Assembly: GCA_038200305.1 (NCBI GenBank)
Contig: JBBPYD010000065.1
Location: 1 to 64,000 of the forward strand
Origin: JANXXV01 sp038200305
Lineage (GTDB): Bacteria; Acidobacteriota; Terriglobia; Bryobacterales; Bryobacteraceae
DNA: 64,000 nucleotides
Direction: 5' to 3'
Below are positions 7,554-15,575 of the stretch, in pieces. Made by a program: the position numbers and the translations under genes. The notes below the pieces were generated by a model, which saw nothing but the letters and a program-made list of their open reading frames with translations, did no database searches and was not told the DNA's origin. The first letter of the stretch is position 1. Each line of letters starts with the position of its first letter.

Positions 7554-9023
7554 TTAAGCGATGGCCGCCAATTCCGCCATCCCGATAAACTGGCGGATTA
7601 CACGCGGCACGGTGGAATCGAAGCCAGCGATCCGAAGGATATTCTCGTTGAGCAGGACATCCTCAAAACCGGAGGCACTTGGTGCAACCAGCACCAGCTT
7701 GGCGGCAGTGCCGGTGCGCTGGCGGTAATTCTCGAATGCCTGTAACGGCAGACGGCCGCTCACGAAAACGAAAGCATCTACCTGCAGACCGTTCGACAAT
7801 GCGTGTTCGATGAGGATGGACGGATCTCCGGAAACGGGCTGCTGCACAATGGTTTGACAAACTGGCGTCAGCCGGTGATCCTTTGAGATATCCACATACA
7901 CAGGCCGATCCTGCAAGACGGAGATATTCGCATACGAATCCACCCTGGCGAACTCCATTGCAAGGGCGGCTGCGGCCATCGCGGCGGAAATGTGGGGCAT
8001 TCCGTTGCAGGCGGCTTCTCCTCCCAGCAGGCTGGAATCGATTCCGATAGAAACCCGCTTGCCCGTCGATTCCACATTGTCGAAAGCGAAATGGAAAGCG
8101 TCTTCCAAGGCGCTCGCGACCAGTTCCGAAGCTGTCCAGGGGCCTTTCCGATACCGCAGGAGCGCGGAAAGCAGAGCAGCCGGATGAACCTTGGCCCGGC
8201 GAATCCGGCTGCGGTCGATCAATCGCGCGACGATCAGCGCGGTGGCGGCGTTTTGCGGTGCAATCAGGCCGGCTTCGGTCATATGTCCCAGATTTCGAAC
8301 CATCGCCATGTACGGCATCGAGCCGAGCAGTGCCTCCCAGACCGCGGCGGATTTACGGCATTGCGCCGGGATCGTCTCGTGGGTGAGGCGGTAATCTTCA
8401 ATGAAACGAACCATCTCGGTCTCGTCTGACGTTTTCTTCAATTGTTCAAAAGCGTAAATCTGGCGAAGTTCGCTGCGGGCGATATTGGCCGGGGCCAAGT
8501 GCCCCAGTTGACCTTCCACCGCCCACTGAAAGAGCGCGTTGTGAGCGGGCGTCGGCGGCTTTGGGTGAGAGAGCCGCAGAAGATCGCGGTGGGACCATCC
8601 TTTGCGCTGACGATGCTTCAGGATTTGGGTGGCCAACTCGCCAACAGGCTTGCTGATGTACCAGTCCGCCACAGCGGAGCGCAGACCACGGCCCCAGCCG
8701 CGCACGCCCCCCACATACGCCGCATACTTGCAAAGATGGGCGCCGGTTCGAGCCACCTGTGGAAGAGCTTGCAGGGCCGCGATATTGGTTCCGGCATCGG
8801 CGAACTCCGGGCTGGAAGCCAGAGCCAGGGCGAACAGAGAGGCGTCGTGAGAAATCGCGCTGCCCGAATCCGCGATCGCTGCGATGGTTTGTACAGCCCG
8901 GACGCCCTCCGCGCGCAAAACCGTCCGGACAGACTCAGTGGAGTGAACATCGAACACGAACTGAGATGCTCGGTAGTTACCGGGATATCCTCCGAGGAGT
9001 AGAAATGTTTCCAGCTTATACAT
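7554..9023 (-). CDS. rsr: Ro60/Rsr-type TROVE domain RNA-binding protein
   Basis: Bacterial orthologue of the Ro 60-kDa autoantigen: a HEAT-repeat ring that binds Y RNA and the 3' ends of misfolded or decaying RNAs, partnering with exonucleases such as PNPase in Deinococcus. The family signature is clear: GWGRGLRSAVADWY at about residues 110-123, followed by QRKGWSHRDLLRLSHPKP. A vWA-like domain fills about 325-489. Its metal site looks degenerate: IDSS replaces DxSxS and the usual TD in the late loop is VSG. I chose the ATG at 9023 (489 residues), which has GGAG 7 nt upstream and matches the family N-terminus (MYKLETFLLLGGYPGNYRAS). An in-frame start at 9098 adds 25 residues unlike the family. 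No rtc genes are adjacent. Confidence 0.9.
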   Translation of the reverse strand: MYKLETFLLLGGYPGNYRASQFVFDVHSTESVRTVLRAEGVRAVQTIAAIADSGSAISHDASLFALALASSPEFADAGTNIAALQALPQVARTGAHLCKYAAYVGGVRGWGRGLRSAVADWYISKPVGELATQILKHRQRKGWSHRDLLRLSHPKPPTPAHNALFQWAVEGQLGHLAPANIARSELRQIYAFEQLKKTSDETEMVRFIEDYRLTHETIPAQCRKSAAVWEALLGSMPYMAMVRNLGHMTEAGLIAPQNAATALIVARLIDRSRIRRAKVHPAALLSALLRYRKGPWTASELVASALEDAFHFAFDNVESTGKRVSIGIDSSLLGGEAACNGMPHISAAMAAAALAMEFARVDSYANISVLQDRPVYVDISKDHRLTPVCQTIVQQPVSGDPSILIEHALSNGLQVDAFVFVSGRLPLQAFENYRQRTGTAAKLVLVAPSASGFEDVLLNENILRIAGFDSTVPRVIRQFIGMAELAAIA

Positions 9024-9147
9024 ATTATTTCTCCAGCATATTACGACGCGGTGCGGATAAAAAGTAGAAGCCGGAATGCATACGCGTGTACCGCGCAAGC
9101 TTCAAACGACCCGCACTCTAAATTGTTTACAAGGGAGACGGCGCCCC

Positions 9148-9274
9148 TAAAGGAGACTACCTAATGACCGCGAAGCAGCAGGCGAAGACGCATGGAGGGC
9201 ACTGGTCCCCAAAGCTTGTTAGCGGTGAAAGTTGCATTGCTGAATGAGCTATTGTCAATGGGTTGCCTCCTTTA
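9148..9274. ncRNA. Candidate Y RNA: long hairpin upstream of rsr
   Basis: Bases 9148-9168 pair with 9254-9274 over 21 positions with only three mismatches and one wobble, bringing together the two ends of a 127-nt segment. A terminal stem interrupted by small internal loops, enclosing a larger loop region, is the architecture of Y RNAs, which are commonly encoded beside bacterial rsr genes. The inner part can form a GGG/CCC hairpin around 9198-9210 and a GCG/CGC hairpin at 9182-9191. I see no T-arm consensus of a YrlA-type tRNA mimic. The strand is undecided: the single G-U pair slightly favours plus; gene order as in Deinococcus would favour minus. A small inverted-repeat element is the main alternative. 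Confidence 0.45.
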
Positions 9275-9349
9275 AAGATTTCGGGGATTCATTGAGACTA
9301 ACATAGGCAACGCCAGCAATCAATGATTATTACATTAAGTCTTTATTAA

Positions 9350-10657
9350 TTATTTGCGGGAGCGCATGGCGCCGCTAACCGTGGCATCCCAGCGAGGATC
9401 GCCCTGCGCTCCGTAATTCTTGTCGAGCTTGTCCCAGTCCTCGCGCGTGATGCCGTTGAGATCCCATACCACTTTCCCGGCGCGGACAGTCAGTTCGGCC
9501 GTTAATTTCTTGTCGCCGCGCAGCCGTGCCCCGCTCACATCCGTAAATCCGAAGTTGCCCTGTTCGAGCCGCAATACCGCCACATCCGCCGGACCACCTA
9601 CTGAAAGGGACCCGAGTTCTTCGTGTTTGATCTCTTTGGCCGGGTTCCAGGTAGATTTCAAAACCGCGTCGTCCACTGACATGCCCATGTTCAGGAACTT
9701 CGAAACCACGTTGAGCATATCTTTCATGCCACCATTCATGCTGCCCACATGCAGATCGGTGGAGATGGAATCCGGTGGGAACCCCTGCTTCATCGCAGGC
9801 ACCGCGTAACGGAAAATGAGACTCCCGGCGCCGTGGCCGACATCGAAGATGACTCCGCGCTTGCGGGCTTCGAACAGGTACGGCCGTACCTGGCCTTTAT
9901 CGTCGAACATGGGCACAAATGACAAATATTGGTGCGTGTAGATGTCACCGGGGCGAAGTTTCTTCAGCACCAGATCTTCGAAAGGACGCTCCGGACGAAA
10001 ATCTCCAAAATCGACCATCACTGGACGATTCGTTAGCGTTCCTGCCTCCACGGCGTGCTCCACCGGAGTCCACTCGGGGCCGGTGTAATGCGCGGTTTTG
10101 AAGCCAACAATGGTGTCTTTGTAGCTGTTCGCCATAGCGGCGGCGGGTTTCACATCCATGTCGGCAAGATTCTGTTCCGCGGCGCCTGCCATCCCTGCGC
10201 CAACGATATTCAGGAATGCGAGCACGCGTGTTTTAGCCCGATCGATGATGTGCTCTTTGAAATCGGGAAAGTTGCGCCATCCCGAAGAGCCTGCATCCAC
10301 CATAGTGGTGACCCCGGAGCGGAACGAGTGATCGTCCGGCCGCACGCTCAACGGGCCGGTGTATGCAGTGCCCGTGCCGGCGTAGACGTGAACGTGAATA
10401 TCGATCAGTCCTGGCGTGACATAAAACGGAGAAACATCCACGGTCTTGAGCGCCCGGCTCGCGGCGATATTGGCGGCAAGTTCGGCGATCTTGCCGTCCT
10501 TGATCCCAACATCGCGCTTTGCGCTGATACCGTTCTTCGGATCAATGACGTGGCCGCCTTTCAGCAACAGATCGAAGTCCGTCTGCCCGAAAGAGGCGGC
10601 GGAGCAGAATAGGAGTGCGGCGCAGGCGCGAACGCCCGCGCGATAGGCCAGTTTCAT
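9350..10657 (-). CDS. Secreted amidohydrolase/deacetylase-type metallohydrolase
   Basis: Amidohydrolase-superfamily enzyme resembling the dihydroorotase/deacetylase-like EF_0837 group; substrate unknown. The N-terminal dihydroorotase-like strand region DLLLKGGHVIDPKNG follows a signal peptide (about residues 1-25, ending ASFGQ). The metal site HVHVYAG lies in GLIDIHVHVY at about residue 86. The ATG at 10657 overlaps the galE stop as ATGA, which decides the start; an in-frame start at 10723 would lie inside galE. Last gene of the leftward gpx-galE-amidohydrolase operon. 435 residues. Confidence 0.85.
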   Translation of the reverse strand: MKLAYRAGVRACAALLFCSAASFGQTDFDLLLKGGHVIDPKNGISAKRDVGIKDGKIAELAANIAASRALKTVDVSPFYVTPGLIDIHVHVYAGTGTAYTGPLSVRPDDHSFRSGVTTMVDAGSSGWRNFPDFKEHIIDRAKTRVLAFLNIVGAGMAGAAEQNLADMDVKPAAAMANSYKDTIVGFKTAHYTGPEWTPVEHAVEAGTLTNRPVMVDFGDFRPERPFEDLVLKKLRPGDIYTHQYLSFVPMFDDKGQVRPYLFEARKRGVIFDVGHGAGSLIFRYAVPAMKQGFPPDSISTDLHVGSMNGGMKDMLNVVSKFLNMGMSVDDAVLKSTWNPAKEIKHEELGSLSVGGPADVAVLRLEQGNFGFTDVSGARLRGDKKLTAELTVRAGKVVWDLNGITREDWDKLDKNYGAQGDPRWDATVSGAMRSRK

Positions 10658-11622
10658 AGTTTTTGCTCGAATTGCCATGCGGTTGCTACTATATCGCGCA
10701 GATGGATGTAACGGGGGTTCCATTTCAACCTCTGTTTGAGCTTGTCTGCATTCGCTACCAGCTCCGCCGGATCACCGTCGCGCCGCGGTCCCACAAGGAA
10801 TGGAACCTTTTTCCCCGTCACTTCCTCCACCGCGTGGATGACTTCGCGAACCGACCGGCCGGTGCCAGTCCCAACATTGAACCGGTCGGAGGCGCCCCCA
10901 CCCATTAGGGAATCCAGCGAGGAAATATGCGCTTCCGCCAGATCACTAACATGGATGTAATCGCGAATGCATGTACCATCGGGCGTGGGGTAGTCTTCCC
11001 CGAAAACGGTAACGGGTTTTCCGGTTTGGGCGGCCCTCAACACGAGCGGAATCAGGTGAGTTTCGGGGTCGTGCTGTTCGCCGAGCCCTGTCCCAGGCTC
11101 CGCGCCGCACGCATTGAAGTAGCGTAGAGCGATGCTTCGAAGGCCTCTGAATTGATCAAGCCAACCAAGAATGGTTTCCGCCATGAGCTTGGTTTCGCCG
11201 TAGGGGCTTAACGGCGCGAGCGGAAAATCTTCCGTGATGGGCACGTGAGACGGCGTGCCGTAAACAGCGGCGCTGGAAGAGAATACCAGCCGTTTGATGT
11301 TCGCCCGTTCCATCGCGGTGAGCAGTGAAATGGTGGCGCTCACGTTGTTCGTGAAGTACAGCTCCGGGTCTTTGGTGGATTCCCCAACCGCGATGTATCC
11401 GGCAAAGTGAATCACCGCATCGAAATTGCCCGCTTGCAGTAATGCGGTCAGACGCGGCGTGTCGTTCAGGTTGATTCGATGGAACGCTTTGCCCGCCACA
11501 TTGCCTTCATGGCCGCGGGAGAGGTCGTCCACAATCGTTACATCGTGGCCACGGACGCCAAGCAGATGGACCGTAGTAGAGCCGATATAACCCGCACCCC
11601 CAGCTACCAGGATACGTGCCAT
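10654..11622 (-). CDS. galE: UDP-glucose 4-epimerase
   Basis: NAD-dependent short-chain epimerase that interconverts UDP-glucose and UDP-galactose for polysaccharide and galactose metabolism. The Rossmann motif VAGGAGYIGS is at residues 5-14, and the catalytic YGETK (YxxxK) is at about residue 141, with the matching serines SSSAAVYG upstream. Length of 322 residues is normal. Its start shares one base with the gpx stop (TAATG) and its stop overlaps the next gene (ATGA), so the three genes are translationally coupled. Confidence 0.95.
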   Translation of the reverse strand: MARILVAGGAGYIGSTTVHLLGVRGHDVTIVDDLSRGHEGNVAGKAFHRINLNDTPRLTALLQAGNFDAVIHFAGYIAVGESTKDPELYFTNNVSATISLLTAMERANIKRLVFSSSAAVYGTPSHVPITEDFPLAPLSPYGETKLMAETILGWLDQFRGLRSIALRYFNACGAEPGTGLGEQHDPETHLIPLVLRAAQTGKPVTVFGEDYPTPDGTCIRDYIHVSDLAEAHISSLDSLMGGGASDRFNVGTGTGRSVREVIHAVEEVTGKKVPFLVGPRRDGDPAELVANADKLKQRLKWNPRYIHLRDIVATAWQFEQKL

Positions 11623-12146
11623 TACTGCTTCAACGCCTTCTCGACAGCACTCACCAGCTCGGGCGATTCGGGAGTAACCTTCGATTCAAAGCGCGAGATG
11701 ACCTTGCCATCCGGACCGACAAGGAACTTCGTGAAGTTCCACTTCACTTCGCCGCCACCCGTGCCCGTCAAATAATCGTAGAGCGGCGCTTTATCGTTAC
11801 CGGTTACAGAAATCTTAGAGTACATGGGGAAAGTGACATTGTACTTGCTAGAGCAGAAAGTCTTTATCTCATCGTTGGTGCCGGGCTCCTGGGAACCGAA
11901 GTTGTTTGCGGGGAAGCCGACGATGACAAAGCCCCGATCTTTATACTTCTCATACAGGGCTTCCAGCCCTTTGTACTGGGGCGTATAGCCGCATTTGCTG
12001 GCCACATTGACCACCAGAACAGTCTTGCCTTTGTAAGCGGAAAGCGGCACCGGCTTTCCGTCTATCGAATTCAGATTGAACTCATGGATGCTGGATGCGG
12101 CGAACAGCGATGACGACATGAGAAGTGCTCCTAGCAGCTTTGTCAT
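11622..12146 (-). CDS. Glutathione peroxidase family protein, exported
   Basis: Thiol peroxidase of the GPx family, likely thioredoxin-dependent as in most bacteria. The peroxidatic cysteine is in VASKCGYTPQYKG at about residue 52. The second conserved motif is GFPANNFGSQEPG, with a further cysteine in IKTFCSS, and the tryptophan motif is WNFTKFLVGPDG. A hydrophobic N-terminus (MTKLLGALLMSSSLFAASS) suggests export to the periplasm. First gene of the operon with galE. An AT-rich stretch with TATAAT-like sequence lies between it and the divergent crotonase gene. Confidence 0.92.
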   Translation of the reverse strand: MTKLLGALLMSSSLFAASSIHEFNLNSIDGKPVPLSAYKGKTVLVVNVASKCGYTPQYKGLEALYEKYKDRGFVIVGFPANNFGSQEPGTNDEIKTFCSSKYNVTFPMYSKISVTGNDKAPLYDYLTGTGGGEVKWNFTKFLVGPDGKVISRFESKVTPESPELVSAVEKALKQ

Positions 12147-12156
12147 AGTTTTATTA

Positions 12157-12162
12157 TAATTC
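12157..12162 (+). promoter_or_regulatory. -10-like TATAAT close to crotonase start
   Basis: A perfect TATAAT ends 10 bases before the ATG at 12173. If used, transcription would begin only a few bases before the start codon, giving a nearly leaderless mRNA. No good -35 is visible and there is no Shine-Dalgarno. Confidence 0.3.
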
Positions 12163-12172
12163 GCGCAGGTGT

Positions 12173-12949
12173 ATGGATTACCAATTCCTGCGGCACGAAC
12201 TCGAAAACGAAGCAGCCATCGTCACGCTGAACAGACCCGAACGGCGCAATGCGCTATCGCTCGATTTGATGCTGGAACTGATTTACGTGCTGGGCGAAGT
12301 GGGCCGCGACAAGAAGATCCGGACAGTGATTTTGGCCGCCGCTGGCAACGTATTTTGCGCAGGACATGACTTAAGCGAGATGGTGGGCCGGTCAGAGGGC
12401 GAGTACCGGCGGCTATTCGATACCTGCTCGGCGCTGATGACGAAGATTCAATCGATTCCGCAGCCGGTGATCGCAGAGGTGCAAGGGGTTGCGACCGCGG
12501 CAGGCTGCCAGTTGGTAGCCAGTTGTGATCTTGCGATAGCCAGTGACACGGCACAGTTTGCAACGCCCGGGGTGCGCATAGGGCTGTTTTGTACTACTCC
12601 GATGGTGGCCCTGACACGCGCGATCAGCCGTAAGCGGGCAATGGAAATGCTGCTGACGGGCAAGACGATCAATGCCGAAACGGCAGCAGACTGGGGCCTG
12701 ATCAATCGCGCCGTCGCTCCCCCGGAGTTGCAGAAGGCAACGCGCAAGCTGGCCGCGCAAATCGCCGAAGCCAGCAGTTTCACAGTCGCTTTGGGCAAGA
12801 AAGCATTTTACGAACAGATTGAAGCCCCTCAGCGCACGGCATACGAGCAGGCGAAGGAAGTGATGACGCAAAATTCGCTGGCCGAAGATGCAGGGGAAGG
12901 GATCGAGGCATTTTTGGGGAAGCGGGTTCCGGTTTGGAAGGGGAAGTAG
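12173..12949 (+). CDS. Crotonase-fold protein, ECHDC3-like, lacking both catalytic glutamates
   Basis: Clear enoyl-CoA hydratase/isomerase-fold protein of 258 residues. The CoA oxyanion region is present (AGHDLSEM; QGVATAAGCQLVASCDLAIA). The two glutamates used by true hydratases are replaced by Gln113 (in AGCQL) and Gly133 (in TPGVRIGLF). This sequence pattern matches the ECHDC3 subgroup rather than a classical hydratase, so hydration of enoyl-CoA is doubtful. The reaction is unknown. It stands alone, divergent from gpx; the fic operator begins right after its stop. Confidence 0.88.
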   Translation: MDYQFLRHELENEAAIVTLNRPERRNALSLDLMLELIYVLGEVGRDKKIRTVILAAAGNVFCAGHDLSEMVGRSEGEYRRLFDTCSALMTKIQSIPQPVIAEVQGVATAAGCQLVASCDLAIASDTAQFATPGVRIGLFCTTPMVALTRAISRKRAMEMLLTGKTINAETAADWGLINRAVAPPELQKATRKLAAQIAEASSFTVALGKKAFYEQIEAPQRTAYEQAKEVMTQNSLAEDAGEGIEAFLGKRVPVWKGK

Positions 12950-13000
12950 CTTATTAAAGGAAAGTGGGATATCCTTTAATAACCCTGGCGCTTATTAAAG
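12949..13000. promoter_or_regulatory. Operator-like repeats before fic
   Basis: TTATTAAAGG (12951-12960) and CCTTTAATAA (12973-12982) form a perfect 10-bp inverted repeat with a 12-nt spacer, so the half-sites lie 22 bp apart, about two helical turns. A third half-site, TTATTAAAG (12992-13000), repeats the first in direct orientation. The array sits between the crotonase stop and the preferred fic start, fitting an autoregulatory operator read by the winged helix of Fic. Function is inferred. Confidence 0.6.
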
Positions 13001-13014
13001 AACTCTTGAATAGC

Positions 13015-14211
13015 ATGCATCCCTCTTTGAACCAACGTCTTGGGCGGTATCAAACCTTGACAGTAGGCGGAGAGACAGTCCGTTCGTTCATTCCCCCGCC
13101 CCTTCCACCGATTCCGGCGATCCGAATGGAAGGCCTGCAGAAATTGCTGGAACAGGCAACATGGGCCCTGGGCCGACTCGATGGACTAGCCTCCATTCTA
13201 CCTGCACCGACGATTTTCTTCTACACATACGTCCGAAAGGAAGCACTGCTTTCTTCACAAATCGAGGGTACCCAATCGTCGCTATCCGATCTTCTGCTCT
13301 TTGAGAATCACGAGGCGCCCGGCGTGCCGATTCACGATGTCGAAGAAGTTTCTAACTACGTAGCCGCACTGACCTACGGTATGCAGAGGCTTCGCGACAA
13401 TTTTCCTCTTTCGCTCCGCTTGATCAAAGAGATTCACAAAGTCCTGCTCGCCGGGGGTAGAGGCAGCGACAAAGAGCCGGGAGAGTTCCGCGAAAGTCAA
13501 AACTGGATCGGCGGAACGCGTCCGGGAAACGCGGCCTTCGTGCCACCCCCATCGGACCTGGTAACGGAATGTATGGGTAAGTTGGAAATGTTTCTGCATG
13601 AAGACGGTCCAGACCTTCCGCTGTTAATCAAGGCCGGAATCGCGCACGTACAGTTCGAAACCATCCATCCATTCTTGGACGGGAACGGAAGGCTCGGCCG
13701 CTTGTTGATCACGTTCCTGCTTTGTGCCGGAGGCGCTCTGACGGAGCCGATTCTCTATCTCAGCCTCTACCTGAAAACCCACCGGCAAACATATTACGAA
13801 CTGCTGACTCGTGTTCGTGAAGAGGGCGACTGGGAGGCATGGTTGGAATTTTTTCTAACGGGCGTAAAGGAAACGTCCGAACAGGCGGTGGCTGCCGCCC
13901 GGCGAATTCTGTCGCTTCTCGACGAAGATCGAAAAAACATCGAAGGACTGGGGCGCCCTGCCGCATCGGTTCTGCGAGTATTTCACCACGCGCAGGCCAA
14001 CCCGATTCTCTCCATCGCTTCTACGGCGGAGAAGATGGGTGTTTCGTTCCCAACGGCCGCCAGTGCGATGCAACACATGCTGGAACTTGGCATTTTCCAT
14101 GAGATCACCGGCAAGCAACGCAGCCGGCTTTTCGTCTATCAGCGCTACCTGGCCATCCTTAGCGAGGGCACTAAACCGCTACAACTTCATTCGGAAGATG
14201 GCCGCCGATGA
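13015..14211 (+). CDS. Fic family protein (probable AMP transferase)
   Basis: Fic enzymes usually transfer AMP from ATP to a target hydroxyl. The catalytic motif HPFLDGNGRLGR is at about residues 218-229. The class II autoinhibitory motif (S/T)xxxE(G/N) is present as SSQIEG near residue 81 in an N-terminal helix. The last about 80 residues look like a winged helix (STAEKMGVSFPTAASAMQHM). I prefer the ATG at 13015 (398 residues) because the GTG at 12964 lies inside the operator repeats. No antitoxin gene is adjacent, so inhibition is probably intramolecular. Its end overlaps the convergent glycosyltransferase gene by 25 bp. Target unknown. Confidence 0.9.
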   Translation: MHPSLNQRLGRYQTLTVGGETVRSFIPPPLPPIPAIRMEGLQKLLEQATWALGRLDGLASILPAPTIFFYTYVRKEALLSSQIEGTQSSLSDLLLFENHEAPGVPIHDVEEVSNYVAALTYGMQRLRDNFPLSLRLIKEIHKVLLAGGRGSDKEPGEFRESQNWIGGTRPGNAAFVPPPSDLVTECMGKLEMFLHEDGPDLPLLIKAGIAHVQFETIHPFLDGNGRLGRLLITFLLCAGGALTEPILYLSLYLKTHRQTYYELLTRVREEGDWEAWLEFFLTGVKETSEQAVAAARRILSLLDEDRKNIEGLGRPAASVLRVFHHAQANPILSIASTAEKMGVSFPTAASAMQHMLELGIFHEITGKQRSRLFVYQRYLAILSEGTKPLQLHSEDGRR

Positions 14212-15575
14212 TAGACGACCGACATCGGAGTCCGCGCCACCACGTTGTAATCGTCGAGTGGCCGGAAGCGATCGATGGAAAGAGCGGGGTTCAGCGGACC
14301 GAGCCCATCCACTATAAACGACGGTGTTGCACTCGTCAGCACCGAACGGTTTTTCGCTGCCACCTGGGGAGCAGCCGGCTTCGAGCTAATCAGATGGCGG
14401 TCGGCGAGCACACCCGTGAGCGGCTGAGAATCGAGAAAGCGCGTGGCGGCAGGGAGTTCCGAGTACACGAAAACGTCTGGCCGGTAGCCCCATACAAGCA
14501 GCGTGTCCCCGGGCTTCGCCATGGCACGGACAATTTCCGAGGCTTTGCGGCTGTCCCGATTCATCGCGACATCACTCCATTCGTGCGGCCGGCCGTGCAG
14601 TAGATCGTTCGCGAGCATCGCGTAGCGTGGCCCAAAACGGACCAGAGGGATCAGCAGCAGACCGAGCACGGCGGCGCGGCATCGCGGGCGCATCAGTATC
14701 AACCCGCGCGCCGCTGCCAGCGTGAAGACGGGAAGCAATTGGAAATAGTAGCGCGGAAAGAAGCGCCATCCCGCGGCGACACCGGCAAATGAGAGGATGG
14801 CCCATAGGAGCCAGCGCTTGTCGCGGCGGAACAGCCATAACGCAGCGACGACTATCGTGGCGTGAAAGCCGGCCCAATTCGCGGTGCGGGCGAGTCCGGC
14901 GCCGACGGAAACCAGTGCGTCTTTCGAGTACAGAAAACCCCACTTCCAGACCTGATCGTAGTAGTCGATCAACGCGCCGTTTGCCATCAGCACCGCGATG
15001 AATAAGGCGTTCGGAATCGCGAAGCCCAACAGCAGCCAAGGCACCGCACCGTATTGCCAGATGGCACACGCGGCCAGGACGAAAATACCCTTCGAATTCA
15101 CCAGGAGCGCCACGCCAGCCAGAACGCCGCTCCAAAACGGAGCGCCGCGCCATGCCAGATAGACTGCCGCGATATGCGGCGCCACCATCAGCAGGTCAGG
15201 TGCAAGCGCCATCACCGCCGACGGAATCCCGAAGGTGAGATAAAAACCCAGCAGGCACGCCGAGAGCACCGCTTCGTCCTGTCCCCATATCTCCAGCGCG
15301 AAACGATACACAAGACCACAGCAGAGCGCTACAAACAGAACTCCAAAGCAACGCAGGCCGAGGCCCGGTTGCGCGTCCCAAAGCAGGTAAACCAACGCAT
15401 ACAGAGGTGGCTTATCGAACCACATATCGCGATAAAGGAATTTGCCGTCCAGAATCTGCATGGCGGCTGCCGACGGGTATGCTTCTTCCACCCAAAGGAT
15501 TTGGATATGGCAGAATCGAGCAATTGCAACGGTTAGGAAGAGTAGCAGCAGAATCAGCCGCATGGAACGAGTCAT
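14187..15575 (-). CDS. GT-C (ArnT/PMT-like) membrane glycosyltransferase
   Basis: Multi-span membrane protein of the dolichyl-phosphate-mannose mannosyltransferase/ArnT type, which moves sugars from a lipid carrier to lipids or proteins outside the membrane. The first helix is at about residues 5-22 (MRLILLLLFLTVAIARF). An acidic pair just after it (WVEEAYPSA) fits the catalytic region of the fold, and DMWFDKPPLY is the typical D-x-F-x-K-P-P motif. About ten hydrophobic segments follow. The start is uncertain: the ATG at 15575 overlaps the start of the divergent rluD gene; ATG 15563 is also possible. Acceptor unknown. Confidence 0.82.
   Translation of the reverse strand: MTRSMRLILLLLFLTVAIARFCHIQILWVEEAYPSAAAMQILDGKFLYRDMWFDKPPLYALVYLLWDAQPGLGLRCFGVLFVALCCGLVYRFALEIWGQDEAVLSACLLGFYLTFGIPSAVMALAPDLLMVAPHIAAVYLAWRGAPFWSGVLAGVALLVNSKGIFVLAACAIWQYGAVPWLLLGFAIPNALFIAVLMANGALIDYYDQVWKWGFLYSKDALVSVGAGLARTANWAGFHATIVVAALWLFRRDKRWLLWAILSFAGVAAGWRFFPRYYFQLLPVFTLAAARGLILMRPRCRAAVLGLLLIPLVRFGPRYAMLANDLLHGRPHEWSDVAMNRDSRKASEIVRAMAKPGDTLLVWGYRPDVFVYSELPAATRFLDSQPLTGVLADRHLISSKPAAPQVAAKNRSVLTSATPSFIVDGLGPLNPALSIDRFRPLDDYNVVARTPMSVVYHRRPSSE

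Noticed and set aside
9024..9098. N-terminal extension of the Ro60 gene to 9098
   Set aside because: The added 25 residues have no family likeness and the ATG at 9023 has a well-placed GGAG.
12964..13014. GTG start of fic at 12964
   Set aside because: It would translate through the operator repeats; the family-like sequence begins after ATG 13015.
12964..14211. Fic toxin with a separate antitoxin
   Set aside because: No small antitoxin gene is adjacent, and an internal SxxxEG inhibitory motif makes a separate partner unnecessary.
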